From the IMG/VR virus record IMGVR_UViG_3300042507_003448, positions 1-32,330 of that record: a DNA stretch of 32,330 nucleotides; one strand, given 5' to 3'. Positions 1-6,101 of the stretch are shown piece after piece (position 1 is the first letter of the stretch; each line of letters starts with the position of its first letter). The position numbers and the translations under genes are program-made. A model generated the notes under the pieces. That model ran no database searches and had not been told where the DNA came from. It saw nothing but the letters and a program-made list of their open reading frames with translations. Source of the DNA: a virus.

Positions 1-1
1 C

Positions 2-142
2 GACAGCGATCTCACTGCTACTGAACTGGCGGAGTTGTTTTACGACCTTGCGATTGCCGCAACGTACGTCGACAACAACATCATTGACGCGATGCGTAAA
101 GTTGCAGATGATCACGATCGGCGTGGCAAGGTGAGAGGATAA
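2..142 (+). CDS. 3' end of an unknown small phage protein
   Basis: The frame is open from the window edge to a TAA at 140-142 and gives 46 residues. It is acidic and helical in its first half (LTATELAELFYDLAIAA) and basic at its end (DDHDRRGKVRG). The start lies outside the window. It runs in the same direction as the replication block but is separated from it by a promoter and a terminator, so it probably ends an upstream operon. No family is recognised. Confidence 0.5.
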   Translation, partial: DSDLTATELAELFYDLAIAATYVDNNIIDAMRKVADDHDRRGKVRG

Positions 143-146
143 TTGC

Positions 147-154
147 TATATTTG
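147..154 (+). promoter_or_regulatory. Bacteroidota-type -7 promoter box (TATATTTG)
   Basis: TATATTTG matches the TAnnTTTG -7 element of the main Bacteroidota sigma factor. It sits just after the end of the upstream gene and about 135 bp before the first gene of the replication block. A clear TTG -33 element at the usual spacing is not seen. Transcription should begin near 160. Confidence 0.6.
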
Positions 155-159
155 TAATA

Positions 160-253
160 GAGTTGATGCCCATTTTCGCAGGTGAGCATTGACGTAAGCA
201 AAGCCGCTACCTTGGCCTGCCCCGACTGCCTGCGAACAGTCGGGGCTTTTTTT
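160..253 (+). ncRNA. Short leader RNA or attenuator ahead of the replication operon
   Basis: A promoter box at 147-154 and an intrinsic terminator at 219-253 bracket about 90 nt with no convincing reading frame. Transcription would give a short RNA unless the terminator is bypassed, and the replication genes have no other visible promoter. The terminator loop CCTGCGAA (229-236) is the exact reverse complement of TTCGCAGG (175-182) near the RNA 5' end, with two further G-U pairs possible at one side. This allows a pseudoknot or an alternative antiterminator fold. Whether it is a cis attenuator or a free small RNA is inference. Confidence 0.5.
219..253 (+). terminator. Rho-independent terminator upstream of the replication genes
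   Basis: GCCCCGACTG (219-228) pairs perfectly with CAGTCGGGGC (237-246), a 10-bp stem with an 8-nt loop, followed by seven T residues. It lies between the promoter at 147-154 and the first gene at 289, so genes downstream depend on read-through or on an unseen promoter. Confidence 0.85.
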
Positions 254-288
254 CTACATACCTAAAAAACCTTTAACCAAGCCAACCA

Positions 289-471
289 ATGAAAGAATAC
301 AAACAATGGATTCGAGGCATTAAGACCTCCGACCTCTCCTTTGAACAGGAGTCAATGAGCTGGGTCTCATCCTTCGGCTCAACAGAAGAAGTCAAGCGAA
401 CTGCATCCGAAAAGTTGCAGGTCGTGAGAGAAGAAATTAAAAGAAGAGAGGGTTATTCAAACGTAGCGTGA
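289..471 (+). CDS. Hypothetical protein, 60 aa
   Basis: This is the first gene after the leader terminator. It is a short charged protein with a helical C-terminal half rich in K, R and E (SEKLQVVREEIKRRE). Its TGA stop at 469-471 shares one base with the ATG of the next gene (TGATG), which suggests translational coupling. No family is recognised. A DNA-binding or regulatory helper to the replication block is possible from context only. Confidence 0.6.
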   Translation: MKEYKQWIRGIKTSDLSFEQESMSWVSSFGSTEEVKRTASEKLQVVREEIKRREGYSNVA

Positions 472-1082
472 TGAACGAAAATGAATCGAGCCGAGCCATC
501 AAGGATGAATCGAGTTTTCAAAAAAATGAGCAGATTGAAAAATTATCTGAATTTAGTTCTCTATATATAGATAATATATATAATAATATTAATATATTAA
601 TAAGTCATTTTATTACATTGTCTATAGAAATTAATAAATTGTCTATAGAAGTTAATAAATTGAATATAGAAATTGATATATTAAATAAAAAAAAACTCTC
701 CATAGGAGAGAGTTTTTTTTTAGAAGATAATAATAATATATATAATGATATAGAAGAAAAAGAAAAAAGAAAATATAAAAAGAAAAAAGAAAAAGAAATG
801 AATCCCGAAAAACTCAAGAAGTTCAACACCTTCTGGGAAGCCTACGACAAGAAGGAGTCAAAAACAATCTGCCTGAACATCTGGGATAAACTCGAACAAG
901 AGGATATCGATGCCATCATGAAAACCGTTGGCAGCTATGTGCGCTGGAAGTCCGATGCCCAATACCGCAAGATGCCATCAACATACCTTCGTGGTAGATG
1001 CTGGGAGGATAGAATACCTGCCGAGTTCCTGCAAGCCCCTGAATCACAAAGCTACCAACTACCGAAAAATGCAATATATTGA
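471..1082 (+). CDS. Replication initiator-like protein with an AT-rich, iteron-bearing middle (lambda O-like arrangement)
   Basis: It is 203 residues from ATG 471; a GTG at 468 is also possible. Residues 1-45 are polar. Residues 50-70 are three heptads (LSIEINK, LSIEVNK, LNIEIDI) that look like a coiled coil, followed by a K/E-rich low-complexity linker to about residue 109. The globular C-terminal domain begins at an internal Met (ATG 798) with FNTFWEAYDKKESK and includes WKSDAQYRKMPSTYLRGRCWED, as seen in the C-terminal region of phage replication proteins that precede DnaB genes. The linker DNA consists of exact 21-bp repeats plus a long inverted repeat. A second product starting at ATG 798 is possible. 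The end overlaps the helicase start by 14 nt. The general role is inferred from context and the FWxxYxKK pattern. A typical N-terminal winged-helix domain is not seen. Confidence 0.65.
   Translation: MNENESSRAIKDESSFQKNEQIEKLSEFSSLYIDNIYNNINILISHFITLSIEINKLSIEVNKLNIEIDILNKKKLSIGESFFLEDNNNIYNDIEEKEKRKYKKKKEKEMNPEKLKKFNTFWEAYDKKESKTICLNIWDKLEQEDIDAIMKTVGSYVRWKSDAQYRKMPSTYLRGRCWEDRIPAEFLQAPESQSYQLPKNAIY
621..683 (+). repeat. Three tandem 21-bp iterons
   Basis: Unit 1 (621-641) and unit 2 (642-662) differ at one base (TCTATAGAAATTAATAAATT against TCTATAGAAGTTAATAAATT, each then G). Unit 3 (663-683) is diverged but keeps the ATAGAA core and the spacing. The 21-bp period equals two DNA turns and also seven codons, so the protein carries heptads over the same stretch. 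Confidence 0.75.
687..721. terminator. Long A/T-flanked inverted repeat, terminator-like on both strands
   Basis: AAAAAAAAACTCTC (687-700) pairs exactly with GAGAGTTTTTTTTT (708-721) around the loop CATAGGA. It would work as a rho-independent terminator in either direction, yet it lies inside an open reading frame, between the iterons and the A-rich tract. It may limit transcription into the helicase gene or act as an origin structure. Confidence 0.6.
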
Positions 1083-2373
1083 GCAGGTTCAATCCAATGT
1101 CCTTGGCGTTCTGATGAACAAGGACATGAGAGGATATGAAGGCGTTAACAAGCTCAAGGAAGATTACTTCACGGGTGAGTTTAAGCAAGTCTTTCAGGCC
1201 ATAAAATCTTTGTACGCTGAACAACGCCCGGTAGACCCGATTTCGGTAACTAAGAAAATGCGGGAGATGAACTTCATCCCCGATCTGGCATCCTATGCCG
1301 TTTGGGTAGGAGATAGCAATGAATCCGTTGAATACTGGAAGGTCTACAAAGCCGAACTCTTCGACAGCTACAAGTCTAGAAGGCTGGAGAAAATAAAACA
1401 AGAACTTGCCATCGAGTTTGATATTCAGAAAGCATTTGAGCAGTTCATCGAACTCAACGGAGAGGATGAAGATGCCAAGTCCTACAACGCACATGAAGCA
1501 GCCGTTCAGCTGGCGACTAAGATGATCCGCATTAAGGATGGCCAAGAGAAGGTTGTTCTCACACCTACATACCTGCGTCCACTCGATAAGATTGTCGCGG
1601 GGTTCACCCGACCCGACCTCATCCTCCTTGGTGGCAGACCTGCACACGGCAAGACAACCCTTGCTATGCAGATAGCCCTGAATATGGCGTTCAGCGGACA
1701 CTCCATTGGGTTCATCACTATGGAGATGAGCAGAGAGCAACTGATGGGCAGGTTACTCTCCAACTTATCTTCGGTGAACAGCTTTAAGTTCAACGATGTC
1801 GATAAGGATATGTCCATTGATGAGGTTAATCAAATCGGCAGGACCGCAGATAGGCTGAAAGGCAAAAACCTCTTCATCGCTGATATTCCCCACGCTACCG
1901 CACAAACGATAGAGGCAGAAGTAGTCCGCCTAAAGCGACAGTTCGGCATCGAAGGTATCTTCATCGACTACCTCCAACTGGTCAGCCCGGTCAAGGAAGA
2001 TTCAGGGCGAAGCAAGGTCGAACAGGTAACGAACATTTCGAAGCATTTTAAGGCGATAAGTAAAAGACACAACATTTGGGTGTGTGTAATATCATCTTTA
2101 AGCAGAGATAGCGAGAAACGCACGGATAAACGCCCCTACACGAGTGATTTGAGGGAGAGCGGTCAGTTGGAGTACGATGCGGATAAAATCATCTTCGTTC
2201 ACCGCCCTGTTGCATATATGAATCAGGATGATCCCGACTATTCGAAGGTTGAGAACATCATCGAGATTTTGGTTCGCAAGAATCGTTCGGGAGAAACAGG
2301 AACGGCTATTGCCAATGCCGACCTGCGCTACACAAGAATTACTGAATTTGATGGACAATCAACCCCCTTCTAA
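1069..2373 (+). CDS. dnaB: Replicative DNA helicase, DnaB family
   Basis: This is the hexameric 5'-3' helicase that unwinds DNA at the phage fork. ATG 1069 gives 434 residues and begins MQYIEQVQSNVLG, as DnaB N-terminal domains do. The frame stays open upstream, but that part overlaps the initiator gene. Residues 1-100 match the DnaB N-terminal domain. The RecA-like domain has Walker A GGRPAHGKTT at 188-197, where Ala-His replaces the usual Gly-Met, Walker B IFIDYLQL with Asp near 300, then SSLSRDSEKR and the DLRESGQLEYDAD segment with its arginine finger region. It is a little shorter than bacterial DnaB (about 450-470). It starts 14 nt inside the previous gene and ends 3 nt before the next. 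Confidence 0.95.
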   Translation: MQYIEQVQSNVLGVLMNKDMRGYEGVNKLKEDYFTGEFKQVFQAIKSLYAEQRPVDPISVTKKMREMNFIPDLASYAVWVGDSNESVEYWKVYKAELFDSYKSRRLEKIKQELAIEFDIQKAFEQFIELNGEDEDAKSYNAHEAAVQLATKMIRIKDGQEKVVLTPTYLRPLDKIVAGFTRPDLILLGGRPAHGKTTLAMQIALNMAFSGHSIGFITMEMSREQLMGRLLSNLSSVNSFKFNDVDKDMSIDEVNQIGRTADRLKGKNLFIADIPHATAQTIEAEVVRLKRQFGIEGIFIDYLQLVSPVKEDSGRSKVEQVTNISKHFKAISKRHNIWVCVISSLSRDSEKRTDKRPYTSDLRESGQLEYDADKIIFVHRPVAYMNQDDPDYSKVENIIEILVRKNRSGETGTAIANADLRYTRITEFDGQSTPF

Positions 2374-2376
2374 AAA

Positions 2377-2835
2377 ATGGTATCAGAAAGAAGCCTCAAG
2401 ACGATGGATGTCATCGTAGAAACGATAGCCCACAAGATGGGTATTGAACGAAAGGATATATTCGATGGCTCTCGTAGGAGAGGGATAATCGAAGCCCGAA
2501 GGATGGCAATGGCACTCTGCCGAACCTACACCAAATGCACCCTGCAACAAATAGCCTACTACTTCGGGAAGCTCGACCACACAACAGTAATCCACAATGT
2601 AGCCAGGCACGATGAAATCCTAAGCTGTGAAAAAGCCTACCGGGAGATAGTCAAAGAGATATGCGAGGCACTGGAAGTTAGTATAGATAAAGTTATATTA
2701 TTACCGCACGGCTATACATTAGCGAAGAATGGTGAACTTTACGGCTTCTTCCGCTCTAAGTTCAAGGCCATAGCCTACGCTACGGAAAATAATATGGAGG
2801 TAGTTGAAATAAACCCAATCAAATGGCAATTCTAA
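2377..2835 (+). CDS. Stand-alone DnaA domain IV-like DNA-binding protein
   Basis: At 152 residues it carries only the DNA-binding end of the initiator DnaA. Residues 34-80 hold the helix-turn-helix signature: IIEARRMAMALCRTYTKCTL, then IAYYFGKLDHTTVIHN, where the DHTTV loop in DnaA reads the DnaA box. The AAA+ ATPase domain is absent. The C-terminal 55 residues are an unknown extension ending in IKWQF. Beside DnaB and an initiator-like gene, it probably binds phage or host DnaA-box-like sites to help load the helicase or to redirect host replication. It overlaps the next gene by 13 nt. Confidence 0.85.
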   Translation: MVSERSLKTMDVIVETIAHKMGIERKDIFDGSRRRGIIEARRMAMALCRTYTKCTLQQIAYYFGKLDHTTVIHNVARHDEILSCEKAYREIVKEICEALEVSIDKVILLPHGYTLAKNGELYGFFRSKFKAIAYATENNMEVVEINPIKWQF

Positions 2836-3113
2836 GCGAAGCGATACTTAGGTGGTTGAATACGATGCCCGACTTAATCCACAAAGCGGATTTGATGGAT
2901 AAGCTTAGGTATATGGACACAATCCACCGCAAGAACATCATCAGAGCCTACAACGATGGATGGCACAACTACATCCACAAGAAAAGATGGAACTGGAAAG
3001 GAGATGAGTATTACGAAAGGTACTACGGCATCTACGACAAGACCATCACCAAGCGCACCCTTCAAACTTTTCATAATGTTCGTAAAAAACCCAAACCAAA
3101 AACAAATGAGTGA
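2823..3113 (+). CDS. Hypothetical protein, 96 aa, basic and aromatic
   Basis: It starts at ATG 2823, overlapping the previous gene by 13 nt, and ends in ATGAGTGA shared with the next. It is rich in Lys, Tyr and Trp (NYIHKKRWNWKGDEYYERYYGIYDK) with a basic tail (RKKPKPKTNE), which suits nucleic acid binding, but no family is recognised. Its overlap on both sides places it in the replication operon. Confidence 0.65.
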   Translation: MAILSEAILRWLNTMPDLIHKADLMDKLRYMDTIHRKNIIRAYNDGWHNYIHKKRWNWKGDEYYERYYGIYDKTITKRTLQTFHNVRKKPKPKTNE

Positions 3114-3381
3114 AAGACCAAAGCCGGTATATGCCAAGGGCATCTACCTCACCGAGAAAGCCGCAGGCGGCAAAGAGATGATTGAAATCTCCTTTAATGT
3201 TGATAGCTTTACGCAGTTCCTGCAAGAGCATAGAAACGAAAAAGGATATGTCAAAATTAGCTGCTGGCCAAAAGGAATCCCCGATAACTTCGGCTCCCAC
3301 AACTGCACCCTCAACACCTGGAAGCCAAAGCCGCAGGCGGCTGCCCCATCATCTTCGGGGAAGGACGACCTCCCATTCTAA
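3106..3381 (+). CDS. SSB-like small protein with a DDLPF acidic tail
   Basis: It is 91 residues from ATG 3106; the frame is open further upstream but overlaps the preceding gene. The body (residues 8-70) looks like a small beta-rich fold (KEMIEISFNVDSFTQFLQ, then GYVKISCWPKGI). The last residues are a Pro/Ala/Ser linker followed by SSGKDDLPF. An acidic D-D-(I/L)-P-F tip is the protein-interaction tail of bacterial single-stranded DNA-binding proteins and of several phage SSBs. The inferred role is coating single-stranded DNA at the fork and recruiting partners through the tail. The body does not show an obvious bacterial SSB OB-fold signature. Confidence 0.6.
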   Translation: MSERPKPVYAKGIYLTEKAAGGKEMIEISFNVDSFTQFLQEHRNEKGYVKISCWPKGIPDNFGSHNCTLNTWKPKPQAAAPSSSGKDDLPF

Positions 3382-3733
3382 GTTTGGAAATAAGAAGATA
3401 GTCGAGGCTGATGGCACTAAATCTGATAGCAAATTAGAGTCATATTTGAAGGGGCTACTCGAAATGTTTAAGATTCCGTACACTCAGCAGGTTAGCCATG
3501 TTCTCATGCCCTCATTTCGCTATAAAGGAGAGTTGATTAGGCAGATTGCCTATCGACTTGACTTTGTGGTGGCGGGCAAGTGGGCAGTTGAAACAAAGGG
3601 ATTCTTCACTCCCGATGGTAAGATGAAGTGGAAGATGTTTCTTCACCAATATGGGGGGCAGTATGAACACTGCTTCGTGCTGAAGAACAAAAGAGAGTGC
3701 GATAGTTTTGTGAGCAACCTTTTAACTAAGTAA
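3248..3733 (+). CDS. DUF1064-type phage endonuclease-like protein; start uncertain
   Basis: The conserved region starts at 3380 (SKFGNKKIVEADGTKSDSKL) and continues with SHVLMPSFRYKGELIRQIAY, LDFVVAGKWAVETKGFFTPD and HCFVLKNK. This is the pattern of DUF1064 proteins, predicted PD-(D/E)xK-like nucleases; the D, E and K of LDFVV...VETKG fit a nuclease core. The family normally begins a few residues before the N-G-N-K-K segment, but no ATG exists there. The nearest in-frame ATG is 3248, which gives 161 residues and overlaps the SSB-like gene by 134 nt with a low-complexity S/T/P/R N-terminus. A +1 shift from the SSB-like frame or a non-AUG start are alternatives. Confidence 0.7.
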   Translation: MSKLAAGQKESPITSAPTTAPSTPGSQSRRRLPHHLRGRTTSHSKFGNKKIVEADGTKSDSKLESYLKGLLEMFKIPYTQQVSHVLMPSFRYKGELIRQIAYRLDFVVAGKWAVETKGFFTPDGKMKWKMFLHQYGGQYEHCFVLKNKRECDSFVSNLLTK

Positions 3734-3734
3734 A

Positions 3735-4004
3735 ATGCCTGAATTTAGAGGGTGGACAATCACCCGTTCAACTGCAAAAGGGAAGAAATACACCGCCTCA
3801 AAGGGTGATAAGACCGTTCATTTTGGGGCGCAGGGGTACACTATTTCTCCTGGAACTCCGAAGGGAGATAACTACTGCTCTCGTTCCAATGGGATTAAGT
3901 CGGAAACCCATTCTCCGAATTGGTTTGCCCGTGCCCTTTGGTCTTGCAGGGGTGCTAAGAGTGCCGATAAACGCCCGTTCTTCGGGGAAATAGAACTGCC
4001 ATAG
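3735..4004 (+). CDS. Conserved phage protein of unknown function, 89 aa
   Basis: It starts one base after the nuclease stop. The N-terminal part is basic (TRSTAKGKKYTASKGDKTVHFG). The C-terminal part, with SPNWFARALWSCRGAKS and KRPFFGE, resembles small phage proteins that carry a GKKY..HFG then SPN(W/Y)..R.LW pattern (compare DUF5754-like proteins). No enzymatic motif is visible. It is co-transcribed with the nuclease and the ParB-like gene. Confidence 0.6.
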   Translation: MPEFRGWTITRSTAKGKKYTASKGDKTVHFGAQGYTISPGTPKGDNYCSRSNGIKSETHSPNWFARALWSCRGAKSADKRPFFGEIELP

Positions 4005-4005
4005 T

Positions 4006-4635
4006 ATGCTGAAAGAAACAAAGACCTTAAAGGTCTATCAACTACGCAACAACTTAGGGCAGGTAGAAGGCCTGCCGAAGAACCCGAGGGTGATTAAGGA
4101 TGAGAAATTCGCCAGGTTGAAGCAGAGCATCCAGGATAACCCCGATATGCTCAAAATAAAAGAGCTGGTCGTGTTCCCGTTCAAGGAGAAAGGCGAACAT
4201 CAAAGTCAGCAGATATACTTAGTCATAGGTGGTAATATGCGCCTACACGCTCTTAAAGACTTGGGCGTAACCGATGTAGTCTGCAAAGTGCTGAAAGAGG
4301 ACACCTCCGTTGAGGATTTGAAGAAGATAGTCATTCTCGACAATGCCTCATTCGGCTCATACGACTACGACTCACTCGCAAACGATTGGGAAAATGCTAT
4401 GCTCGAAGCTATGGGCATGGACTTGTGGCATACCCTTGAATCTTTTGAAGAGCTGAACTACGATAGCGAAAAGGACACCTCATCAGAGCCACAGGAAAAG
4501 TCAAATCGTAAGATTGTGCTTAAAGTAACACCTGAGAACCACGCTAAAATAACAGACTTCTTGCTCGAACAAGGAGATGGGGAAAGCTTAGAGTCAGGTA
4601 TGTTAGCAGTAATGGAACTCGTAAACTCACTATAA
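4006..4635 (+). CDS. ParB/Srx-like N-terminal domain protein
   Basis: It is 209 residues. Residues 8-110 show a ParB N-terminal-like (ParB/sulfiredoxin) domain: LPKNPRVI at 23-30, a KQSI helix, and VIGGNMRLHALKDLG at 73-87, which corresponds to the G-x-x-R-x-x-A nucleotide-binding motif (CTPase in true ParB, nuclease or ATPase in relatives). Residues 110-150 continue with DNASFGSYDYDSLAND, as in phage ParB-like proteins that sit with DNA modification genes. The central HTH of partition ParB is absent. A role in plasmid-style partition is unlikely because no ParA lies here. A DNA-processing or regulatory role is inferred. Confidence 0.75.
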   Translation: MLKETKTLKVYQLRNNLGQVEGLPKNPRVIKDEKFARLKQSIQDNPDMLKIKELVVFPFKEKGEHQSQQIYLVIGGNMRLHALKDLGVTDVVCKVLKEDTSVEDLKKIVILDNASFGSYDYDSLANDWENAMLEAMGMDLWHTLESFEELNYDSEKDTSSEPQEKSNRKIVLKVTPENHAKITDFLLEQGDGESLESGMLAVMELVNSL

Positions 4636-4941
4636 ATGAAATTTGAACAACTTCAAGAAAACATCGCCCTATGGGCACAAGAGAAGGGCATCTCTGCCCC
4701 CGAAAATGCACCCAAACAAGTCCTAAAAGTGGTAGAAGAACTTGGGGAGTTATGCGGTTCAATAGCCAAAGACAAAAGAATCGAAGAACTCGATGCCTTC
4801 GGTGATGTCCTGGTAACCATCATCATCTTAGCTGAACAACGGCAGGTTGACTTAGTATTGGCACTGCAAGAAGCCTATGGCGTTATTAAAGACAGGACAG
4901 GTAAAACCGTTAACGGAGTTTTCGTAAAAGACGAGGGATGA
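4636..4941 (+). CDS. MazG-like NTP pyrophosphohydrolase
   Basis: It is 101 residues, a single all-alpha MazG domain. The Mg-binding EExxE...ExxD pattern is present: VVEELGELCGS for the first glutamates and IEELDAFGDVLV for the second E and the D. The family hydrolyses NTPs or dNTPs to NMP plus pyrophosphate. In phages it cleans nucleotide pools or lowers (p)ppGpp. It follows the ParB-like gene without a gap and overlaps the next gene by ATGA at 4938-4941. Confidence 0.85.
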   Translation: MKFEQLQENIALWAQEKGISAPENAPKQVLKVVEELGELCGSIAKDKRIEELDAFGDVLVTIIILAEQRQVDLVLALQEAYGVIKDRTGKTVNGVFVKDEG

Positions 4942-5141
4942 AGGCTACCTTAGAATTTGATTTAACCGACCTGAGTGAGTCGACAGTCTTTCGCAAGGCC
5001 GTGAAAGCCAATGAATTGTGGTCTTGCCTATCCGACCTGTATAGGCAGGCTAAGGACTCAGGAGATATTGAATGGCAACAGGCGATTGAGTCAACAATCT
5101 CCTCGTGGGGCTTGGACATAAATGAACTTGAATTACTTTAG
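4938..5141 (+). CDS. Hypothetical protein, 67 aa
   Basis: It starts in an ATGA overlap with the MazG-like gene. The opening MKATLEFDLTDLSESTVFRKAVKA and the LWSCLSDLYRQ helix match a pattern common in small phage proteins (MKATLEFxLP... followed by W..L..L). Its function is unknown. It is the last gene of the plus-strand block, and its end overlaps the convergent minus-strand gene by 9 bp with no terminator between. Confidence 0.65.
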   Translation: MKATLEFDLTDLSESTVFRKAVKANELWSCLSDLYRQAKDSGDIEWQQAIESTISSWGLDINELELL

Positions 5142-5639
5142 CAGAAGAACACCTACGGCAATACCTGCATAGGTTGCTGCCTTCCTAAGTCTGCGCTCCC
5201 TCCTGTAAGAGTCATCCAAAGACTCTTCAAGGTCTGCTATCTTCATCAGGTGAAGTGAATCCACTTGCAGGTGGTGTTCAATCGCTCTCTCTGCTATGGC
5301 CAATCGCCTCATAGCCAAAACCCCAACCTCACGGCAGGAGTCTAACTGCATAGGTATGTAGATTGGGACTTCAATCGTGTCGATTTTTCCCTCTTTTATA
5401 ACATCTACGATGCGTTCTCTCCACCTTGCCTGTACTACTACCATCGTATCAATTATCGTGTCCCTACGAGCCTCTAAATGAACGATTGAGTCTTTCAGTT
5501 CAGTTAGGTGTTTATCGTACTTGGAGGCTTCCTTCTGCTGAACTATATGTTCAACCCTATGGGAGTAGTCGATGTATAGCCAATACACCCAAAGGAGTAT
5601 GGCAATAGAAATGATTAGCTTGTAGCTTACGCTTTTCAT
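5133..5639 (-). CDS. Membrane-anchored coiled-coil protein, candidate inner-membrane spanin (Rz-like)
   Basis: It is 168 residues. Residues 7-25 form one membrane segment (LIISIAILLWVYWLYIDY), followed by a long charged helical region, about residues 30-150, rich in E, R, K and D, and a short hydrophobic end (AGIAVGVLLLK). A single N-terminal anchor plus a periplasmic coiled coil next to a holin-like gene fits an Rz-type spanin. No separate outer-membrane lipoprotein is visible, and the hydrophobic C-terminus could make this a one-piece spanin. It overlaps the 50-aa gene upstream by ATGA. Confidence 0.55.
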   Translation of the reverse strand: MKSVSYKLIISIAILLWVYWLYIDYSHRVEHIVQQKEASKYDKHLTELKDSIVHLEARRDTIIDTMVVVQARWRERIVDVIKEGKIDTIEVPIYIPMQLDSCREVGVLAMRRLAIAERAIEHHLQVDSLHLMKIADLEESLDDSYRRERRLRKAATYAGIAVGVLLLK

Positions 5640-5788
5640 TTTCGTTTACGAGCAGCAGAATAGGCGATGGCAGCTATCTGTTTCCTGCCCCTTTTCTTAG
5701 ATGCGGGCTTTTCTTTATTAGCTTTCGTTAATTCGGAAATGTTGTAGGCAACGGCTTTCTTTAAGCCTCCCTTACCCTTCGCTTTCAT
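5636..5788 (-). CDS. Small basic protein, 50 aa
   Basis: An open frame from ATG at 5788 to TGA at 5636 encodes 50 residues with many Lys and Arg (MKAKGKGGLKKAV, then KKRGRKQIAAIAYSAARK). It overlaps the holin-like gene by 17 nt and shares ATGA with the spanin candidate, so the three are translationally linked. The RKQ(A/I)AIA.S.A pattern is like the C-terminal motif of small basic phage proteins of the DUF6496 type. The role is unknown; nucleic acid binding or packaging is possible. Confidence 0.6.
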   Translation of the reverse strand: MKAKGKGGLKKAVAYNISELTKANKEKPASKKRGRKQIAAIAYSAARKRK

Positions 5789-6101
5789 CAGTGGCATCTT
5801 TCTTAGATTTAAGTTTGCTAATATATTTCTGCTCTAAATACTCAACAACAGTGAGCCCTGAATAGCCGATTACGAAGGCGAACCCGTGTTCAACACCATC
5901 AATCTGTATCTGAGATAAGTCCACTACGATTGGAGTTAGGTATGTAGCCGAAACAGTACCTGCGAAAATGGAGAGAATACGCTGTGTCCAATTCTTAGCA
6001 TCCCCCCACAATAGGAGAGAGCCGAGCAGACCACTCACCGTGAACCCAATGTTTATGCCTAATGCCATTAGGTGTTGCCGTATTTCATCGAAATTAGCCA
6101 T
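5772..6101 (-). CDS. Holin-like membrane protein
   Basis: It is 109 residues with about three hydrophobic segments: INIGFTVSGLLGSLLLW (16-32), ILSIFAGTVSATYLTPIVV (42-60) and HGFAFVIGYSGLTVVEYL (71-88), then a charged tail (KLKSKKDATDESEG). The size, segments and charged C-terminus match phage holins, which open the inner membrane at the end of infection. It has its own promoter box at 6122-6129. No endolysin gene lies beside it. Confidence 0.65.
   Translation of the reverse strand: MANFDEIRQHLMALGINIGFTVSGLLGSLLLWGDAKNWTQRILSIFAGTVSATYLTPIVVDLSQIQIDGVEHGFAFVIGYSGLTVVEYLEQKYISKLKSKKDATDESEG

Larger units (their letters stand above)
540..800. other. Candidate replication origin inside the initiator gene
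   Basis: This 260-bp stretch is far richer in A+T than its surroundings. It holds, in order, alternating TA tracts (560-600), three 21-bp direct repeats (621-683), a perfect 14-bp inverted repeat (687-721), and a strongly purine-rich plus strand to the ATG at 798. The order of iterons, then a structured element, then an AT-rich tract with strand-biased purines, inside an initiator gene directly upstream of the helicase gene, parallels the phage lambda ori inside gene O. Function is inferred. Confidence 0.5.

Noticed and set aside
621-683. Repeats as a CRISPR array
   Set aside because: The 21-bp units are directly adjacent with no spacers and are inside a reading frame, so they are iterons or heptad-coding repeats.
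916-1740. 274-codon open frame on the minus strand
   Set aside because: It lies opposite the DnaB gene, whose motifs are unambiguous, and its product has no recognisable pattern.
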